From NCBI GenBank assembly GCA_029245125.1, contig JAQWPZ010000002.1, positions 1 through 45,709 on the forward strand: 45,709 nt of DNA. The letters run 5' to 3'. Positions 16,507 to 25,653 of this stretch are shown here, piece after piece (positions within the stretch are counted from its first letter, which is position 1; every line of letters starts with the position of its first letter). Position numbers and translations under genes: made by a program. Under the pieces are notes generated by a model, which was given only the letters and a program-made list of their open reading frames with translations, was not told the DNA's origin and did no database searches. Source of the stretch: Rubripirellula sp. (GTDB lineage Bacteria > Planctomycetota > Planctomycetia > Pirellulales > Pirellulaceae).

Positions 16507-17358
16507 ATGAAACTCCAGGATTATGACATCTCAACACAAGTGATCGCGAGTGTACTGAGCAACCAGCGCGTCACAGACGCACATTCGAGACAGGAAGTGC
16601 GCGAAATTGAAATGGTGGTCGATGAACATTTTCGCGTCCTACCAGGACAGAACATCGGCATGCTTGTTCCGAAAGCAATCAGCGAGGCCGACGAACCGCA
16701 TTTCCGGCTTTACAGCATCGCGGACTCCCCACCACCCACCGACGGAAACCGACACCTTCACATCTACGTTCGTCGCTGTCACTACTTTGATCGACTGACC
16801 GGTCAAAACCACCAGGGGATCGCGTCCAATTATCTGTGCGATTGCAAGTCTGGTGACGAACTCACCATCACGGGACCTTACGGCCAAGCGTTTGAAGTCC
16901 CAAAAAATCATCACGCGAATTTAATTCTGATCGGAACCGGGACCGGAATCGCTCCGTTTCGTGCTTTTTTGAACCACATCTACCGACATCAACCGGAGTT
17001 CGCCGGAAACATCTACCTCTTTTATGGAGGGGAGACCGGGCTCGACTTACTGTACGGCAACAACCACGACGAAGATGCCTCGATGTACTACGACCAAAAC
17101 ACCTTTCAAGCGATCGAAGCACTCGGCAAGGGCAATGATGGAAACCGATTCAATTGGTCAGACGCTTTGCAACCAAGAGCCAAAGACCTGACACGCTTGC
17201 TGTGCGATCCGACGACCTTCGTCTATGTCGCAGGACTAAAAAATATTCGGGACGAACTGGAAGAGGCATTGATCGATGTCGCTGGTTCCAACCAACGCTG
17301 GCACCACTGGAAACAAGAACTCGTCGACGACGGGCGCTGGATTGAGCTTTTGTACTGA
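16507..17358 (+). CDS. plant-type ferredoxin-NADP reductase-like flavoprotein
   Basis: This 283-residue protein should be a cytoplasmic FAD enzyme that moves electrons between NADP(H) and ferredoxin or flavodoxin. Evidence in order is RLYSIAD (67-73, FAD isoalloxazine site), GIASNYLCDCKSGDELTITG (104-123, matching plant-type GVCSNFLCD with pyrophosphate contact), GTGTGIAPFRAFL (143-155, NADP pyrophosphate loop), FVYVAGLK and a C-terminal tyrosine (WIELLY) as in plant FNR. In plant FNR the FVY-x-x-GLK motif has a catalytic cysteine (CGLKG); here it is alanine. ATG 16507 was preferred over an upstream in-frame start with an unlike leader. It is a single gene; no ferredoxin gene is adjacent. BoxA-type reductase components are related alternatives. 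Confidence 0.88.
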   Translation: MKLQDYDISTQVIASVLSNQRVTDAHSRQEVREIEMVVDEHFRVLPGQNIGMLVPKAISEADEPHFRLYSIADSPPPTDGNRHLHIYVRRCHYFDRLTGQNHQGIASNYLCDCKSGDELTITGPYGQAFEVPKNHHANLILIGTGTGIAPFRAFLNHIYRHQPEFAGNIYLFYGGETGLDLLYGNNHDEDASMYYDQNTFQAIEALGKGNDGNRFNWSDALQPRAKDLTRLLCDPTTFVYVAGLKNIRDELEEALIDVAGSNQRWHHWKQELVDDGRWIELLY

Positions 17359-17447
17359 AACGAGTTGGATGCTCCGATTCAGCGACAGCCTCATAACATC
17401 AGAACCCGAGGCAGACGGGACGGTGGCCTCTATCGAACGCCCCATCA

Positions 17448-17528
17448 TGGTCACGGTTTTGACCATGATGTTGGTCACTGTTTTGACCACGGTGTTGGTC
17501 ACTGTTTTGACCATGGCGTTGGTCACTG
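17448..17528. repeat. 24-bp tandem hairpin repeat between convergent genes
   Basis: Three full 24-bp copies (17448-17471, 17472-17495, 17496-17519) plus a partial fourth to 17528 are present. Each begins tggtcactgttttgacca or a close variant, which is itself an inverted repeat (TGGTCA/TGACCA, 6-nt loop). The array sits between the FNR stop (17358) and the convergent ceramidase-like gene, whose TGA stop (17523-17525 on the minus strand) lies in the partial copy. A multi-hairpin bidirectional terminator is one reading. Confidence 0.9.
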
Positions 17529-18941
17529 GGCCACTTGATTCAACAGATCTAACAACTCCGCTTCGATCTTGTCACTCGCCTCGATTTCCAGTGTGTTGCT
17601 GCCGAGCCAAGTTTCGTAGCCCCCCAGACGATGTTGCTTGGGATCGGGCAAGTAACCGTAATGACCATTGGCCAATTCAATTGTGAAGCTGGGCTGGAGG
17701 GGACTTTTCTGTTTTAGCCGCAAGCCAATCTCAACCAACACTTCACAAGGGATAGCGGTAATCCCAACCTCGCCAACTCGAATTGCCTGCAGCACTAGTT
17801 GCTCGGTTCCGGGGTGTTCATCCAATTTCATTGCCCAGCGGGCGTAGGCTTTGGCCCGAGGTGGAAGTTTTTGCTCGTCAGTTTCCGCCAGAAAAGACTT
17901 GGCCTGTGACAATTCACCTTCGCTTGGCTTTCGCACTTTCAAAGTCAACTCGGACTGCGCCATTGCCAAGGGCACATCACGCGAATAATTGACCGTCGGC
18001 ATCGCATCAACGATACGGTCCGCGACCAAACTAGCCACGTGCCGCATCTGCGCCAGCGGTGGCTTTCGCGGTTGAGGATTCGCGAATTGGATGTTATTGA
18101 TATCCCCGCTGGTTCCATTGGACATGATCGCCACGAATGGACGCATTGCATCCTGCGGTCCGTCTGGAAACAAACGTTCGTCCATTTGCCGCGCGAACTC
18201 GCCGAAGTAATCAGCCGAGACTCCACCAGCTGGAATGCCGCCCACGTAATGCAACGCATAGTTCGCCAGCAACGCGATGGGCCGACCTTCTGCTGTTCGA
18301 ACCGACAAGAACATCACCTCGGGATCGACCGGACCCGCTGGACGCTCCAACAAACCCTTCCCACGTGGCGGATTCATTTTCACTTGATCCGTGTTGGTGC
18401 CGAAGGGATTCATCGGCATGCTGAGTGGCTTTAAAAACCAACGGCGATTATTGACCTCTTCGGGAACCTGACACGATCCCCAACCAATCTCTGCATCAAC
18501 CAGATTGGAACTGGCTTGATGCAATGCCGAAACAATTCCTCGCGTCACCAGCTCGACGTATTCGGGATCAGCATCGACCTCGCGTCGGTCACGTGACGCC
18601 GGGGCGGTATGCGTATGGGTCGCCGAACAAAGAATGTGATCAGCCGGCATGCCGCAGATCTCCGCAGCCCTCCGCTTGGCCTCATCAAATAATTCTCGCG
18701 GACAGTAGCAACTATCAACCACGACGAACCCAAGCCGCGTCGTACCATTGTCGAGCACCAGCGCGCGAGCATTTAGCGGATCCCAAGCATGCGTAGCCAG
18801 TCGTTCACTGAATGAGCCCACCATTGGCACTGGCCACTTCTGGGGCGTAATGTCAGCAGTCGCAGCAGCAGCGGAAAAGGTATCCGCTGCCGAAGCCGAA
18901 ACGGACATCAACGCAATCAAGCCCAACAGAAACATTCGCAT
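17523..18941 (-). CDS. exported neutral/alkaline ceramidase-like protein
   Basis: This 472-residue protein has a signal peptide (MRMFLLGLIALMSVSASAAD). A neutral/alkaline non-lysosomal ceramidase N-terminal domain follows: TADITPQKWPVPMVG, then LGFVVVDSC and the zinc-binding SATHTHTAP (His109, His111). ALHYVGG and NGTSGDINN come later; these match the ceramidase metal-site and substrate-site regions. In planctomycetes the domain occurs in many secreted hydrolases and ceramide itself is not a given substrate. Start: ATG 18941 is preceded by GAGGTCATT, a good Shine-Dalgarno. ATG 18956, 15 bp upstream, is an alternative, and a longer frame to 19061 lacks support. The 3' end overlaps the tandem hairpin repeat. 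Confidence 0.92.
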   Translation of the reverse strand: MRMFLLGLIALMSVSASAADTFSAAAATADITPQKWPVPMVGSFSERLATHAWDPLNARALVLDNGTTRLGFVVVDSCYCPRELFDEAKRRAAEICGMPADHILCSATHTHTAPASRDRREVDADPEYVELVTRGIVSALHQASSNLVDAEIGWGSCQVPEEVNNRRWFLKPLSMPMNPFGTNTDQVKMNPPRGKGLLERPAGPVDPEVMFLSVRTAEGRPIALLANYALHYVGGIPAGGVSADYFGEFARQMDERLFPDGPQDAMRPFVAIMSNGTSGDINNIQFANPQPRKPPLAQMRHVASLVADRIVDAMPTVNYSRDVPLAMAQSELTLKVRKPSEGELSQAKSFLAETDEQKLPPRAKAYARWAMKLDEHPGTEQLVLQAIRVGEVGITAIPCEVLVEIGLRLKQKSPLQPSFTIELANGHYGYLPDPKQHRLGGYETWLGSNTLEIEASDKIEAELLDLLNQVAQ

Positions 18942-19191
18942 AATGACCTCGTTCATCAATTGAAAATCGAGTGTTCCCCCAGTTCTCAACTCAATCAAGC
19001 TCCTGCTGCGATTCAAAATCCTGCAACACAACGAAACCACAGGTTTGACTGGAATTTCCAACGGGGATCTAAACCGCCAAATTGTATCGGAATCCGAGTC
19101 TCCAAACGGGTTCGAGACGTTTCACTGGTGATGATCGTTTGCCCGCCGCCGCAATGCCCCAACTCTCAAACCCCGCGGTCGCCTGGGGCCC

Positions 19192-19225
19192 TGATTCAGT
19201 TTTGGCCTTGATTCAGTTTTGGTCT
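19192..19225. repeat. 17-bp tandem duplication overlapping a promoter
   Basis: Two copies of tgattcagttttggc(c/t)(t) lie at 19192-19208 and 19209-19225. The TATAAT hexamer of the promoter below begins at the last base of the second copy, so the duplication supplies the spacer and -35 region. Confidence 0.8.
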
Positions 19226-19230
19226 ATAAT
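19202..19230 (+). promoter_or_regulatory. candidate sigma-70 promoter of PSD1-DUF1501 operon
   Basis: A perfect -10 TATAAT (19225-19230) is preceded by TTGGCC (19202-19207, TTGaCa-like) at a 17-bp spacing. Transcription would begin near 19237, leaving a leader of about 29 nt before the GTG start at 19266. This is the clearest promoter in the window; it is still a prediction. Confidence 0.6.
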
Positions 19231-19265
19231 CGTCGGCCCCGCATCTCCCTCCTTCCAGAACTGCC

Positions 19266-21566
19266 GTGATTCGCTGCTTACTCATAGCGACGCTCATTGG
19301 AACTCCCTCGCTGCTGCTGGCGAGTGAGACGGATGATTTCGCATTTTTCGAGAACCGAATTCGCCCCGTTCTCGTCGAGCACTGCTACGAGTGCCATGCT
19401 GGCGGGGCCAAAGAAATCGGTGGATCACTTCGGCTGGATCACGCCAAGGGAATGCAGCAGGGCGGCCAAACCGGGGCCCTATTGGCGGTGGGAAAGCCGG
19501 CCGACAGCTTGCTGATCCAAGCACTGCGTTACGATGGTTTGGAGATGCCACCCGACCAGCCGCTTGGCGAAACAATCATTCGTGATTTTGAGACTTGGAT
19601 CGAACAAGGCGGTGCGGCACCACCAGACCAAGTTGTTCCGCATGCTGATGATGCCCTTACCGAGCTTTGGTCGTTGCGACCAATCCGCGATCCTGACGTG
19701 CCCGACGTCAATCGTTCTGAGTGGCCGCGTGACCCGATCGATCACTTTGTGCTGGCGCACTTGGAAGCCGAGGGGATCTCTCCTGTCGCCGATGCTGATC
19801 CAGTGATGCTAGTTCGTCGTTTGTACTTGGATTTGATCGGATTGCCTCCGAGCCCCGAGCAGCAAGCTGACTTCGTCGCCGAATTTGAAGATCGTGGCCA
19901 TGCGACGGTCAGGCAATTAGTGGATCAACTCCTAGCGCAAACGCATTTCGGAGAACGTTGGGGGCGATACTGGTTGGATGTCGCTCGCTATGCCGAATCA
20001 AATGGCAACGACGGCTTGGGCCGCAATCCCACCTTTCCGCACGCGTGGCGGTATCGTGATTACGTGATCGATGCAATCAATGCAGATTTGCCCTACGACG
20101 AATTCATCCGCGAACAGATTGCCGGCGACTTGATGGAAAGCGAAGCTGCGGACGTTCGCGATCGCCGCTTAATCGCAACTGGTTTTCTGGCAATGACAGC
20201 CAAACCTGCCAAAGCGATGAACGACAATTTTGAGATGGACGTTGTCGCGGATCAAATTGATGTGATCACACGCGGCATCATGGGATTGAGTGTCAGCTGC
20301 GCGCGTTGCCACGATCACAAATTCGATCCGGTGCCAATGCACGACTATTACGCATTGGCGGGCATCTTCACCAGCACAGAAACAATGTGGGGAGTCGCCG
20401 GCCACGAAAAGTTAACAGCGCCACCGACCGACTTGCATGTCTTAAAAACTCCCGCCACCATCCCGCCACCTGAGGATTTTGTCGAAACAGTCATCGTTTT
20501 GGAATCTGCCACTGGAATCCCCAAAAAGATTCCCGCATCGAAATGGAAATCTGGCACACCGCTGGCCATGGGCGCCCGGGATAAAAAAGCACCTGCCGAT
20601 GCCAAGATCAACATCCAAGGCGAAGCAAAAAAACTTGGCGATCCCGTTCCGCGAGGTTTCCTGTCAGCCTGCAATCTGGCGGTCCAGTCCGGCGACAAAC
20701 CACCAGCAATCAACCCCAAGCAAAGTGGCCGACTGCAATTGGCCCATTGGATCACTCATCCCAATCACCCGCTGACCGCTCGTGTGATCGTCAATCGAAT
20801 CTGGCAACATCTTTTCACACGAGGACTGGTGGGGACTCCGGATGATTTTGGTGTCTATGGACAGCGGCCTTCCCATCCGCAATTACTTGACCATCTGGCA
20901 ACGCGGTTCGTTGCAGATTCCTGGTCGATTAAGCAATTGGTACGAGCAATCGTATTAAGCCGCACCTACCAATTGAGTAGCGATGTCGATTCGCAACGGT
21001 TCGCTTCGGATCCTGAATCACGCTGGTTGAGCTATCACTCGCGACGTCGTCTAGATGCAGAAGCACTTCGCGACAGCATGCTGCAAGCCAGCGGACAGTT
21101 GGATCGAAGCCCCGCGCAAGGATCCATCATTCGGCACCGCGACATCTTGGTCAACTTGGCTGGCAATTTGCATCAATCGAGTCGGCACCGCAGCGTCTAT
21201 CTCTGCTTCCTGCGAAGCTCGCCGCCGCCTGAACTGGCCGCCTTCGATTTGCCATCGTTCACCACCGTCACCGGCATGCGGCATTCCAGTACGGTTCCCG
21301 GTCAAACCTTGCACCTGCTGAATAACCCGTTCGCAGTTCAGCAGGCCAATGCTTTTGCACAGAGCCTTGCAGCGACCACCAGTGACGGCGCACAACAAAT
21401 CCACCTAGCCTACCGCCGTGCGTTGAACCGTGAACCGCTTGCGGCAGAATTCCAACAAGCGACCAAGCTGATCGCATCGGTAGCCTCTGAATCAAATCAC
21501 CATCAGGCCTTGGCGGCACTGTGCCAGGCACTCCTGATCTGCAATGAGTTTCGCTATGTCGATTGA
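19266..21566 (+). CDS. PSCyt1-DUF1549-DUF1553 protein (module B)
   Basis: This 766-residue exported protein has a signal peptide (1-19) followed by a planctomycete cytochrome c domain (PSCyt1) with heme motif C40-YE-C43-H44 and a later [12 protein letters not shown]1549 starts near residue 155 ([38 protein letters not shown]). It contains a second CxxCH (C345-AR-C348-H349, followed by DHKFDPV), and DUF1553 follows ([31 protein letters not shown]). A c-type cytochrome function at the outer face of the membrane is likely. GTG 19266 is the start, close to the predicted promoter. It overlaps the DUF1501 gene by 23 bp. The family is associated with degradation or surface processes, but no enzyme activity is established. 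Confidence 0.94.
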   Translation: MIRCLLIATLIGTPSLLLASETDDFAFFENRIRPVLVEHCYECHAGGAKEIGGSLRLDHAKGMQQGGQTGALLAVGKPADSLLIQALRYDGLEMPPDQPLGETIIRDFETWIEQGGAAPPDQVVPHADDALTELWSLRPIRDPDVPDVNRSEWPRDPIDHFVLAHLEAEGISPVADADPVMLVRRLYLDLIGLPPSPEQQADFVAEFEDRGHATVRQLVDQLLAQTHFGERWGRYWLDVARYAESNGNDGLGRNPTFPHAWRYRDYVIDAINADLPYDEFIREQIAGDLMESEAADVRDRRLIATGFLAMTAKPAKAMNDNFEMDVVADQIDVITRGIMGLSVSCARCHDHKFDPVPMHDYYALAGIFTSTETMWGVAGHEKLTAPPTDLHVLKTPATIPPPEDFVETVIVLESATGIPKKIPASKWKSGTPLAMGARDKKAPADAKINIQGEAKKLGDPVPRGFLSACNLAVQSGDKPPAINPKQSGRLQLAHWITHPNHPLTARVIVNRIWQHLFTRGLVGTPDDFGVYGQRPSHPQLLDHLATRFVADSWSIKQLVRAIVLSRTYQLSSDVDSQRFASDPESRWLSYHSRRRLDAEALRDSMLQASGQLDRSPAQGSIIRHRDILVNLAGNLHQSSRHRSVYLCFLRSSPPPELAAFDLPSFTTVTGMRHSSTVPGQTLHLLNNPFAVQQANAFAQSLAATTSDGAQQIHLAYRRALNREPLAAEFQQATKLIASVASESNHHQALAALCQALLICNEFRYVD

Positions 21567-22908
21567 ACTGAACCGACGACAAATCCTGCAATCCACTTCA
21601 TGCGGCTTTGGCTACCTTGCATTACAGGCAATGTGTGCTGGGCGAGCGATGGGTGCGGTGGACGATTTGTCACCCATTCTCCCAGCGATCGCACCACGAG
21701 CACGTCGAGTGATTTTCCTGTGCATGAGTGGTGGACCGGCTCATCTGGACACCTTCGACTACAAACCACAAGTGGGAAAGAAAAAACACCCGGGCTCCGT
21801 TTTTCCGTTTCAACAACATGGTGAAAGCGGCTCGTGGGTTTCAGATTTGCTTCCCGAAACGGCAAAGCATGTCGACGACCTGTGCGTCATTAACGGTATG
21901 CACGCAGATACCGGCATCCACGCGCAGTCGTTTTTGCAACTACATACAGGTGAACGACTGCGAACTCGCCCCAGTCTTGGTGCCTGGGTTACCTACGGAC
22001 TGGGCACCGAAAACGAAAACCTCCCCGGCTTTATCAGCCTGAACACATCTAAGAGTTCCGTCTACTCGAGCGCATTTTTACCATCGATTCACAACGGCAC
22101 ACCAATTGGTGTCAACGGCGAAGACATGTCAGCGGCGACCATCGCAAATATCGCGAGTGATCATGCCACGCTGTCAACTAAACGGAAACAACTTGATTTT
22201 GTCCAAATGATGAATCGGCAACACGTTGCCGATCGCCGTGGCGATGATCGTCTGGAAAGTGTGATTGAATCGATGGAACTTGGTTTCCGTATGCAATCAT
22301 CGGCCCCCGAGTTATTGGACATTCGCAACGAAACGGAAAACACGCTCCAGCGGTATCGGGTCGCCGCCCAAGAGAAACAAGTCGGGACCTGCAAAGTGAC
22401 TGATTTCGGTCGTCAATGCCTATTGGCACGCCGCTTTGCCGAAGCCGGTGTTCGATTCATCGAAGTCAATCATGGCAGTTGGGACCAACACAAGAATCAT
22501 CGGCGGGATCTGACGGCGAATTGCGAGGCGACAGACGCTCCGATTGCCGCACTGCTGCAAGACCTCAAAGATCGCGGCATGCTTGACGAGACGTTGGTGA
22601 TTTGGGGTGGCGAATTTGGACGCCCCGGACTGACACCGGATGATGGTAAAAACGAAACCGGACACAACGCTCGCGGCTTCACGTTCTGGTTGGCCGGCGG
22701 AGGAACGAAAGCGGGCTACCGGCACGGCGCCACCAACGAAACCGGCGCTCGGGCAGTGGAGGGAAAGGTCCATTTCCGTGACTTGCACGCCACGATCCTG
22801 CACGCACTTGGCTTGCCCGCCAACGAACTGACCTATTGGCATGAAGGTCGACATCATCGCCTGACTGGCCCCGATGGCGGAAAAATCATCCATCAATTGT
22901 TCGCTTAA
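21544..22908 (+). CDS. DUF1501 protein (module B)
   Basis: This 454-residue DUF1501 protein belongs to the alkaline-phosphatase/sulfatase-like superfamily. A Tat-like N-terminus ([13 protein letters not shown]) suggests export in folded form. Motifs are [55 protein letters not shown] and [22 protein letters not shown], the equivalents of the module A protein's metal-site-like segments. It ends with a conserved-looking [18 protein letters not shown]. The first 23 bp overlap the 3' end of the upstream PSD1 gene, so translational coupling is likely; an in-frame ATG 12 bp further is an alternative start. Confidence 0.94.
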   Translation: MSFAMSIELNRRQILQSTSCGFGYLALQAMCAGRAMGAVDDLSPILPAIAPRARRVIFLCMSGGPAHLDTFDYKPQVGKKKHPGSVFPFQQHGESGSWVSDLLPETAKHVDDLCVINGMHADTGIHAQSFLQLHTGERLRTRPSLGAWVTYGLGTENENLPGFISLNTSKSSVYSSAFLPSIHNGTPIGVNGEDMSAATIANIASDHATLSTKRKQLDFVQMMNRQHVADRRGDDRLESVIESMELGFRMQSSAPELLDIRNETENTLQRYRVAAQEKQVGTCKVTDFGRQCLLARRFAEAGVRFIEVNHGSWDQHKNHRRDLTANCEATDAPIAALLQDLKDRGMLDETLVIWGGEFGRPGLTPDDGKNETGHNARGFTFWLAGGGTKAGYRHGATNETGARAVEGKVHFRDLHATILHALGLPANELTYWHEGRHHRLTGPDGGKIIHQLFA

Positions 22909-23094
22909 CCGAACACCTTTTGCCCGACCGAACCGACTTCGCCACAAAAATCTGCTTCGCCTTCTAGAATCGTGCTCGCCCACAAGAACCAGCAGAAAAC
23001 AGGGCGTAAGAGACTCATCCAGCCAGTCAGTCTGGATTGACCGCTCCTCAAAACGGTTTGATCCCTGCTCAATCGCACCGTACAACGAAATAGC

Positions 23095-23859
23095 GTGAAT
23101 GCTCCTGGACGGGTGTTACTTCGCCTTTCAACGGAAATATCGGACGTCTCGGGAGTTCAAGCAAGCGTGTCTGTTGCAACCCCAAACCGTAAACATCGCT
23201 GGCGAACAGTGTTGGCGACTTTGGTCTCGGTTGTCATGCTAAAGGTGTTGGTGATGATCCTCTGGGAATATCGCAACTACTTTCCGCCCAACTATGAATC
23301 AGCGTTCCTGACTGGACGACGCGACAGTTTGGTTGGCGTCTATGGTGCAGCCTTTTATCTTCATCTTCTCAGTGCACCAGTGGCCCTGTTACTTGGTGGC
23401 TGGTTACTGTTCAGCGGCCCCCGCTCTCGGCACACAACGCTGCATCAGATCAGCGGACGAATCCAAGCGATGCTGGTGCTGTGCTTGCTTGTGCCGTCGG
23501 GATTGGTCATGGCCTCGCAAGCTCTTGCTGGTCCGATCGCCGGAAGTGGGTTTGCGAGTTTAGCGTTCGCCACTGGCGGCTCGATGATCGTTGCCGTCAT
23601 CGAGGCACGACACGGGCGCCGGTCAAGCCATCGCCGCTGGGCAACACGCTGCTTCATTTTGCTCGCCTCACCACTGTTACTTCGCATGGTCACTGGTGCT
23701 ACGATTGTCTTGGATATTGAATCAGCATTCACCTACCGCCTGAATGCATGGCTAAGTTGGTTGATTCCACTGGGAATCCATCAAGGTTGGTTAGTCCTTC
23801 GTCGATTCAATCGCAAACCACTTTCTCGAAAAAGCGCACGAAAGGAGAGTTTCGCATGA
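23095..23859 (+). CDS. DUF2306-like membrane protein
   Basis: This 254-residue integral membrane protein has about 6 hydrophobic segments, near residues 38-58, 79-103, 122-146, 149-166, 187-205 and 218-238. It looks like the DUF2306 family: FYLHLLSAPVALLLGGWLLF, then RHTTLHQISGRIQ and a later RRWATRCFILLASPLLLRM. These proteins have unknown function. No catalytic motif is visible. The GTG start has no strong ribosome-binding site and the first 35 residues are hydrophilic. The gene's stop overlaps the next start (ATGA), so it is translationally coupled to the DUF1559 protein. Confidence 0.8.
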   Translation: MNAPGRVLLRLSTEISDVSGVQASVSVATPNRKHRWRTVLATLVSVVMLKVLVMILWEYRNYFPPNYESAFLTGRRDSLVGVYGAAFYLHLLSAPVALLLGGWLLFSGPRSRHTTLHQISGRIQAMLVLCLLVPSGLVMASQALAGPIAGSGFASLAFATGGSMIVAVIEARHGRRSSHRRWATRCFILLASPLLLRMVTGATIVLDIESAFTYRLNAWLSWLIPLGIHQGWLVLRRFNRKPLSRKSARKESFA

Positions 23860-25007
23860 CCACGAAATCCATTTTCAGCCTTCCATCCGACGGCAATCAC
23901 AACCACCACTTCGGCCTCATCACGCCCGCCATGAACAACCGACTCCACCACCATCGCCCGACAGTGAATGGACTCACGGTGCTGGAAGTCATTGGGGGGA
24001 TCGTGATCGTCTGCGTGCTGCTTGCATTACTGCTTCCCAATGTCCGCAACTCTCGGGAAGCTGCTCTGCGAATGTCCTGTTCGAATCAGCTCAAACAGAT
24101 CGGGTTGGCGTTGCACAATTATCATTACGCCCACAAGCAGCTGCCCGCTGCAATGGGCGGCACATCCAGCCTGCAAAGGGGATCAAGCAATGCTGGGCGA
24201 CTGAGCGGACTCGTGTCGCTACTGCCATTCGTAGAACAACAGGCTGTTTGGGAACAAGTGGTTCAGGCCGGTGAATATCCCTCGATGGGGCCGGAACCAT
24301 GGGACGATCGCTATGCCCCCTGGAGCCAGCAAATTGCCGCCTACCAGTGCCCCTTGGCACCCTCAACTTCGTCCAAATTTGGATTCACCAATTACACCTT
24401 CTGCATCGGCGATGTATCCGAACAGATCCATCAACCAAACGTTGTGCGGGGAGTGTTCGCATGCGGACGCAACACTCGCTTCAAAGATATTCGCGACGGA
24501 TTATCCAATACGGTCGCGATGGGAGAAATCGGCAACCTTTCGAAGCGTTCTGTACCTGGACAATTCGTCACCGGCCAACCTGCGTCATTCCTGACCGATC
24601 CCGGTTCTGCGAGCTCCCTACATCAAGAATCCGTGTACGCCGATGAGTTACCACTTTCCGAATTGGGACGTGGTGGATGCTGGGCGGATGGGGCAGCGGG
24701 TGTTTCACTCTTCAACACGATTTTGCCGCCTAACTCCCCAAGCCTAGCGGTTGGCGGTTTGGAAGCAGTGGACGGCGTCTATTCAATTGGTAGCCAGCAT
24801 GAAAACGGAACGCATATCTTGATGGCTGACGGAGCCGTGATCTTCATCACCAACACGATCGATGCGGGTGATCCTCATCAGCCACCACCTACTCCCAGTG
24901 ATCTTGACGCTGCTGATCTTGAAGCTGGCAAGGTCAAAAGCCCTTATGGATTGTGGGGAGCCATGGGAACTGCTGATGCGGGTGAATCACTACTCGACGA
25001 TTTCTAA
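23856..25007 (+). CDS. DUF1559 H-X9-DG pseudopilin-like protein
   Basis: This 383-residue protein of the DUF1559 family is greatly expanded in planctomycetes. A type IV prepilin-like segment NGLTVLEVIGGIVIVCVLLALLLPNV (Gly39-Leu40 processing site, Glu44 at +5) marks it as a type II secretion/pilus-like subunit. The usual planctomycete form is GFTLVELLVVIAIIG. The DUF1559 body starts RNSREAALRMSCSNQLKQIGLALHNYH and ends with the H-X9-DG motif (HENGTHILMADGA). The 38-residue leader before the cleavage site is long and His-rich, unlike the short basic leaders of most such proteins. ATG 23856 has a strong Shine-Dalgarno (AAAGGAG, 23841-23847) and overlaps the upstream stop. Confidence 0.93.
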   Translation: MTTKSIFSLPSDGNHNHHFGLITPAMNNRLHHHRPTVNGLTVLEVIGGIVIVCVLLALLLPNVRNSREAALRMSCSNQLKQIGLALHNYHYAHKQLPAAMGGTSSLQRGSSNAGRLSGLVSLLPFVEQQAVWEQVVQAGEYPSMGPEPWDDRYAPWSQQIAAYQCPLAPSTSSKFGFTNYTFCIGDVSEQIHQPNVVRGVFACGRNTRFKDIRDGLSNTVAMGEIGNLSKRSVPGQFVTGQPASFLTDPGSASSLHQESVYADELPLSELGRGGCWADGAAGVSLFNTILPPNSPSLAVGGLEAVDGVYSIGSQHENGTHILMADGAVIFITNTIDAGDPHQPPPTPSDLDAADLEAGKVKSPYGLWGAMGTADAGESLLDDF

Positions 25008-25098
25008 CTATCCGCCGATTTCTAACACGCTGACGGCCGCACCCAAATCCCATCAATGACATCTCTTGCGGCGGCAGAACCGCTTGCAAGAATGGGGT

Positions 25099-25461
25099 TC
25101 AACATGACAGCAGGTGCTCAATTGCTGTTAGCCGCCAACGTTTTCTTTTCTGCAAAGTTGTTGCCGCGGCAGCTTTGTTATTGTCCTGTCGCTGCTTCTT
25201 CCATTTGCGGTTTGAACAAGCGGCCACCGACCATGCCCCCACAATCGCAGTCAGCACATAAAGCAATGTGTCGGCCACCGCAAACCAAGCGGGCGACGGC
25301 AATATCGACGGCATCATCCGACCACCGCTCGTCCAGCAGATTCCCATACCGATGGCGGCGGCGATCCAGACACGTCTGGCAATGAACCCACAAATCAATC
25401 CGCTCACCAGACTTCCACCCACATGAGCGGCCAGCACAATCAGCAGTGCACCGGTTGCCAT
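25099..25461 (-). CDS. small three-TM membrane protein, unknown function
   Basis: This 120-residue protein has three hydrophobic stretches: GALLIVLAAHVGGSLVSGLI, VWIAAAIGMGICW and WFAVADTLLYVLTAIVGAW. A strongly basic tail follows (RKWKKQRQDNNK and QKRKRWR). No domain is recognised. ATG 25461 follows GGAGG at an 8-nt spacing, the best ribosome-binding site in this area. A GTG 54 bp upstream would add 18 residues. It lies downstream of the hydrolase gene on the same strand (192 bp). Confidence 0.65.
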   Translation of the reverse strand: MATGALLIVLAAHVGGSLVSGLICGFIARRVWIAAAIGMGICWTSGGRMMPSILPSPAWFAVADTLLYVLTAIVGAWSVAACSNRKWKKQRQDNNKAAAATTLQKRKRWRLTAIEHLLSC

Positions 25462-25653
25462 TCCGTTGGCCTCCACGTAGGTCCGTAACGATTTAAAAAT
25501 TACTCGAATCGACACCCTCGAGAAATGGGTAAACGGTTTTGGATACCGTTACCAACAGCATATTGAAAGTGCCACTCCAAAAGGAGTGCGCGAATCATCG
25601 CGAGGACATTACGAACCATTTCGTTCTCGACGGGTAGCCACCGACAGGAAAGT

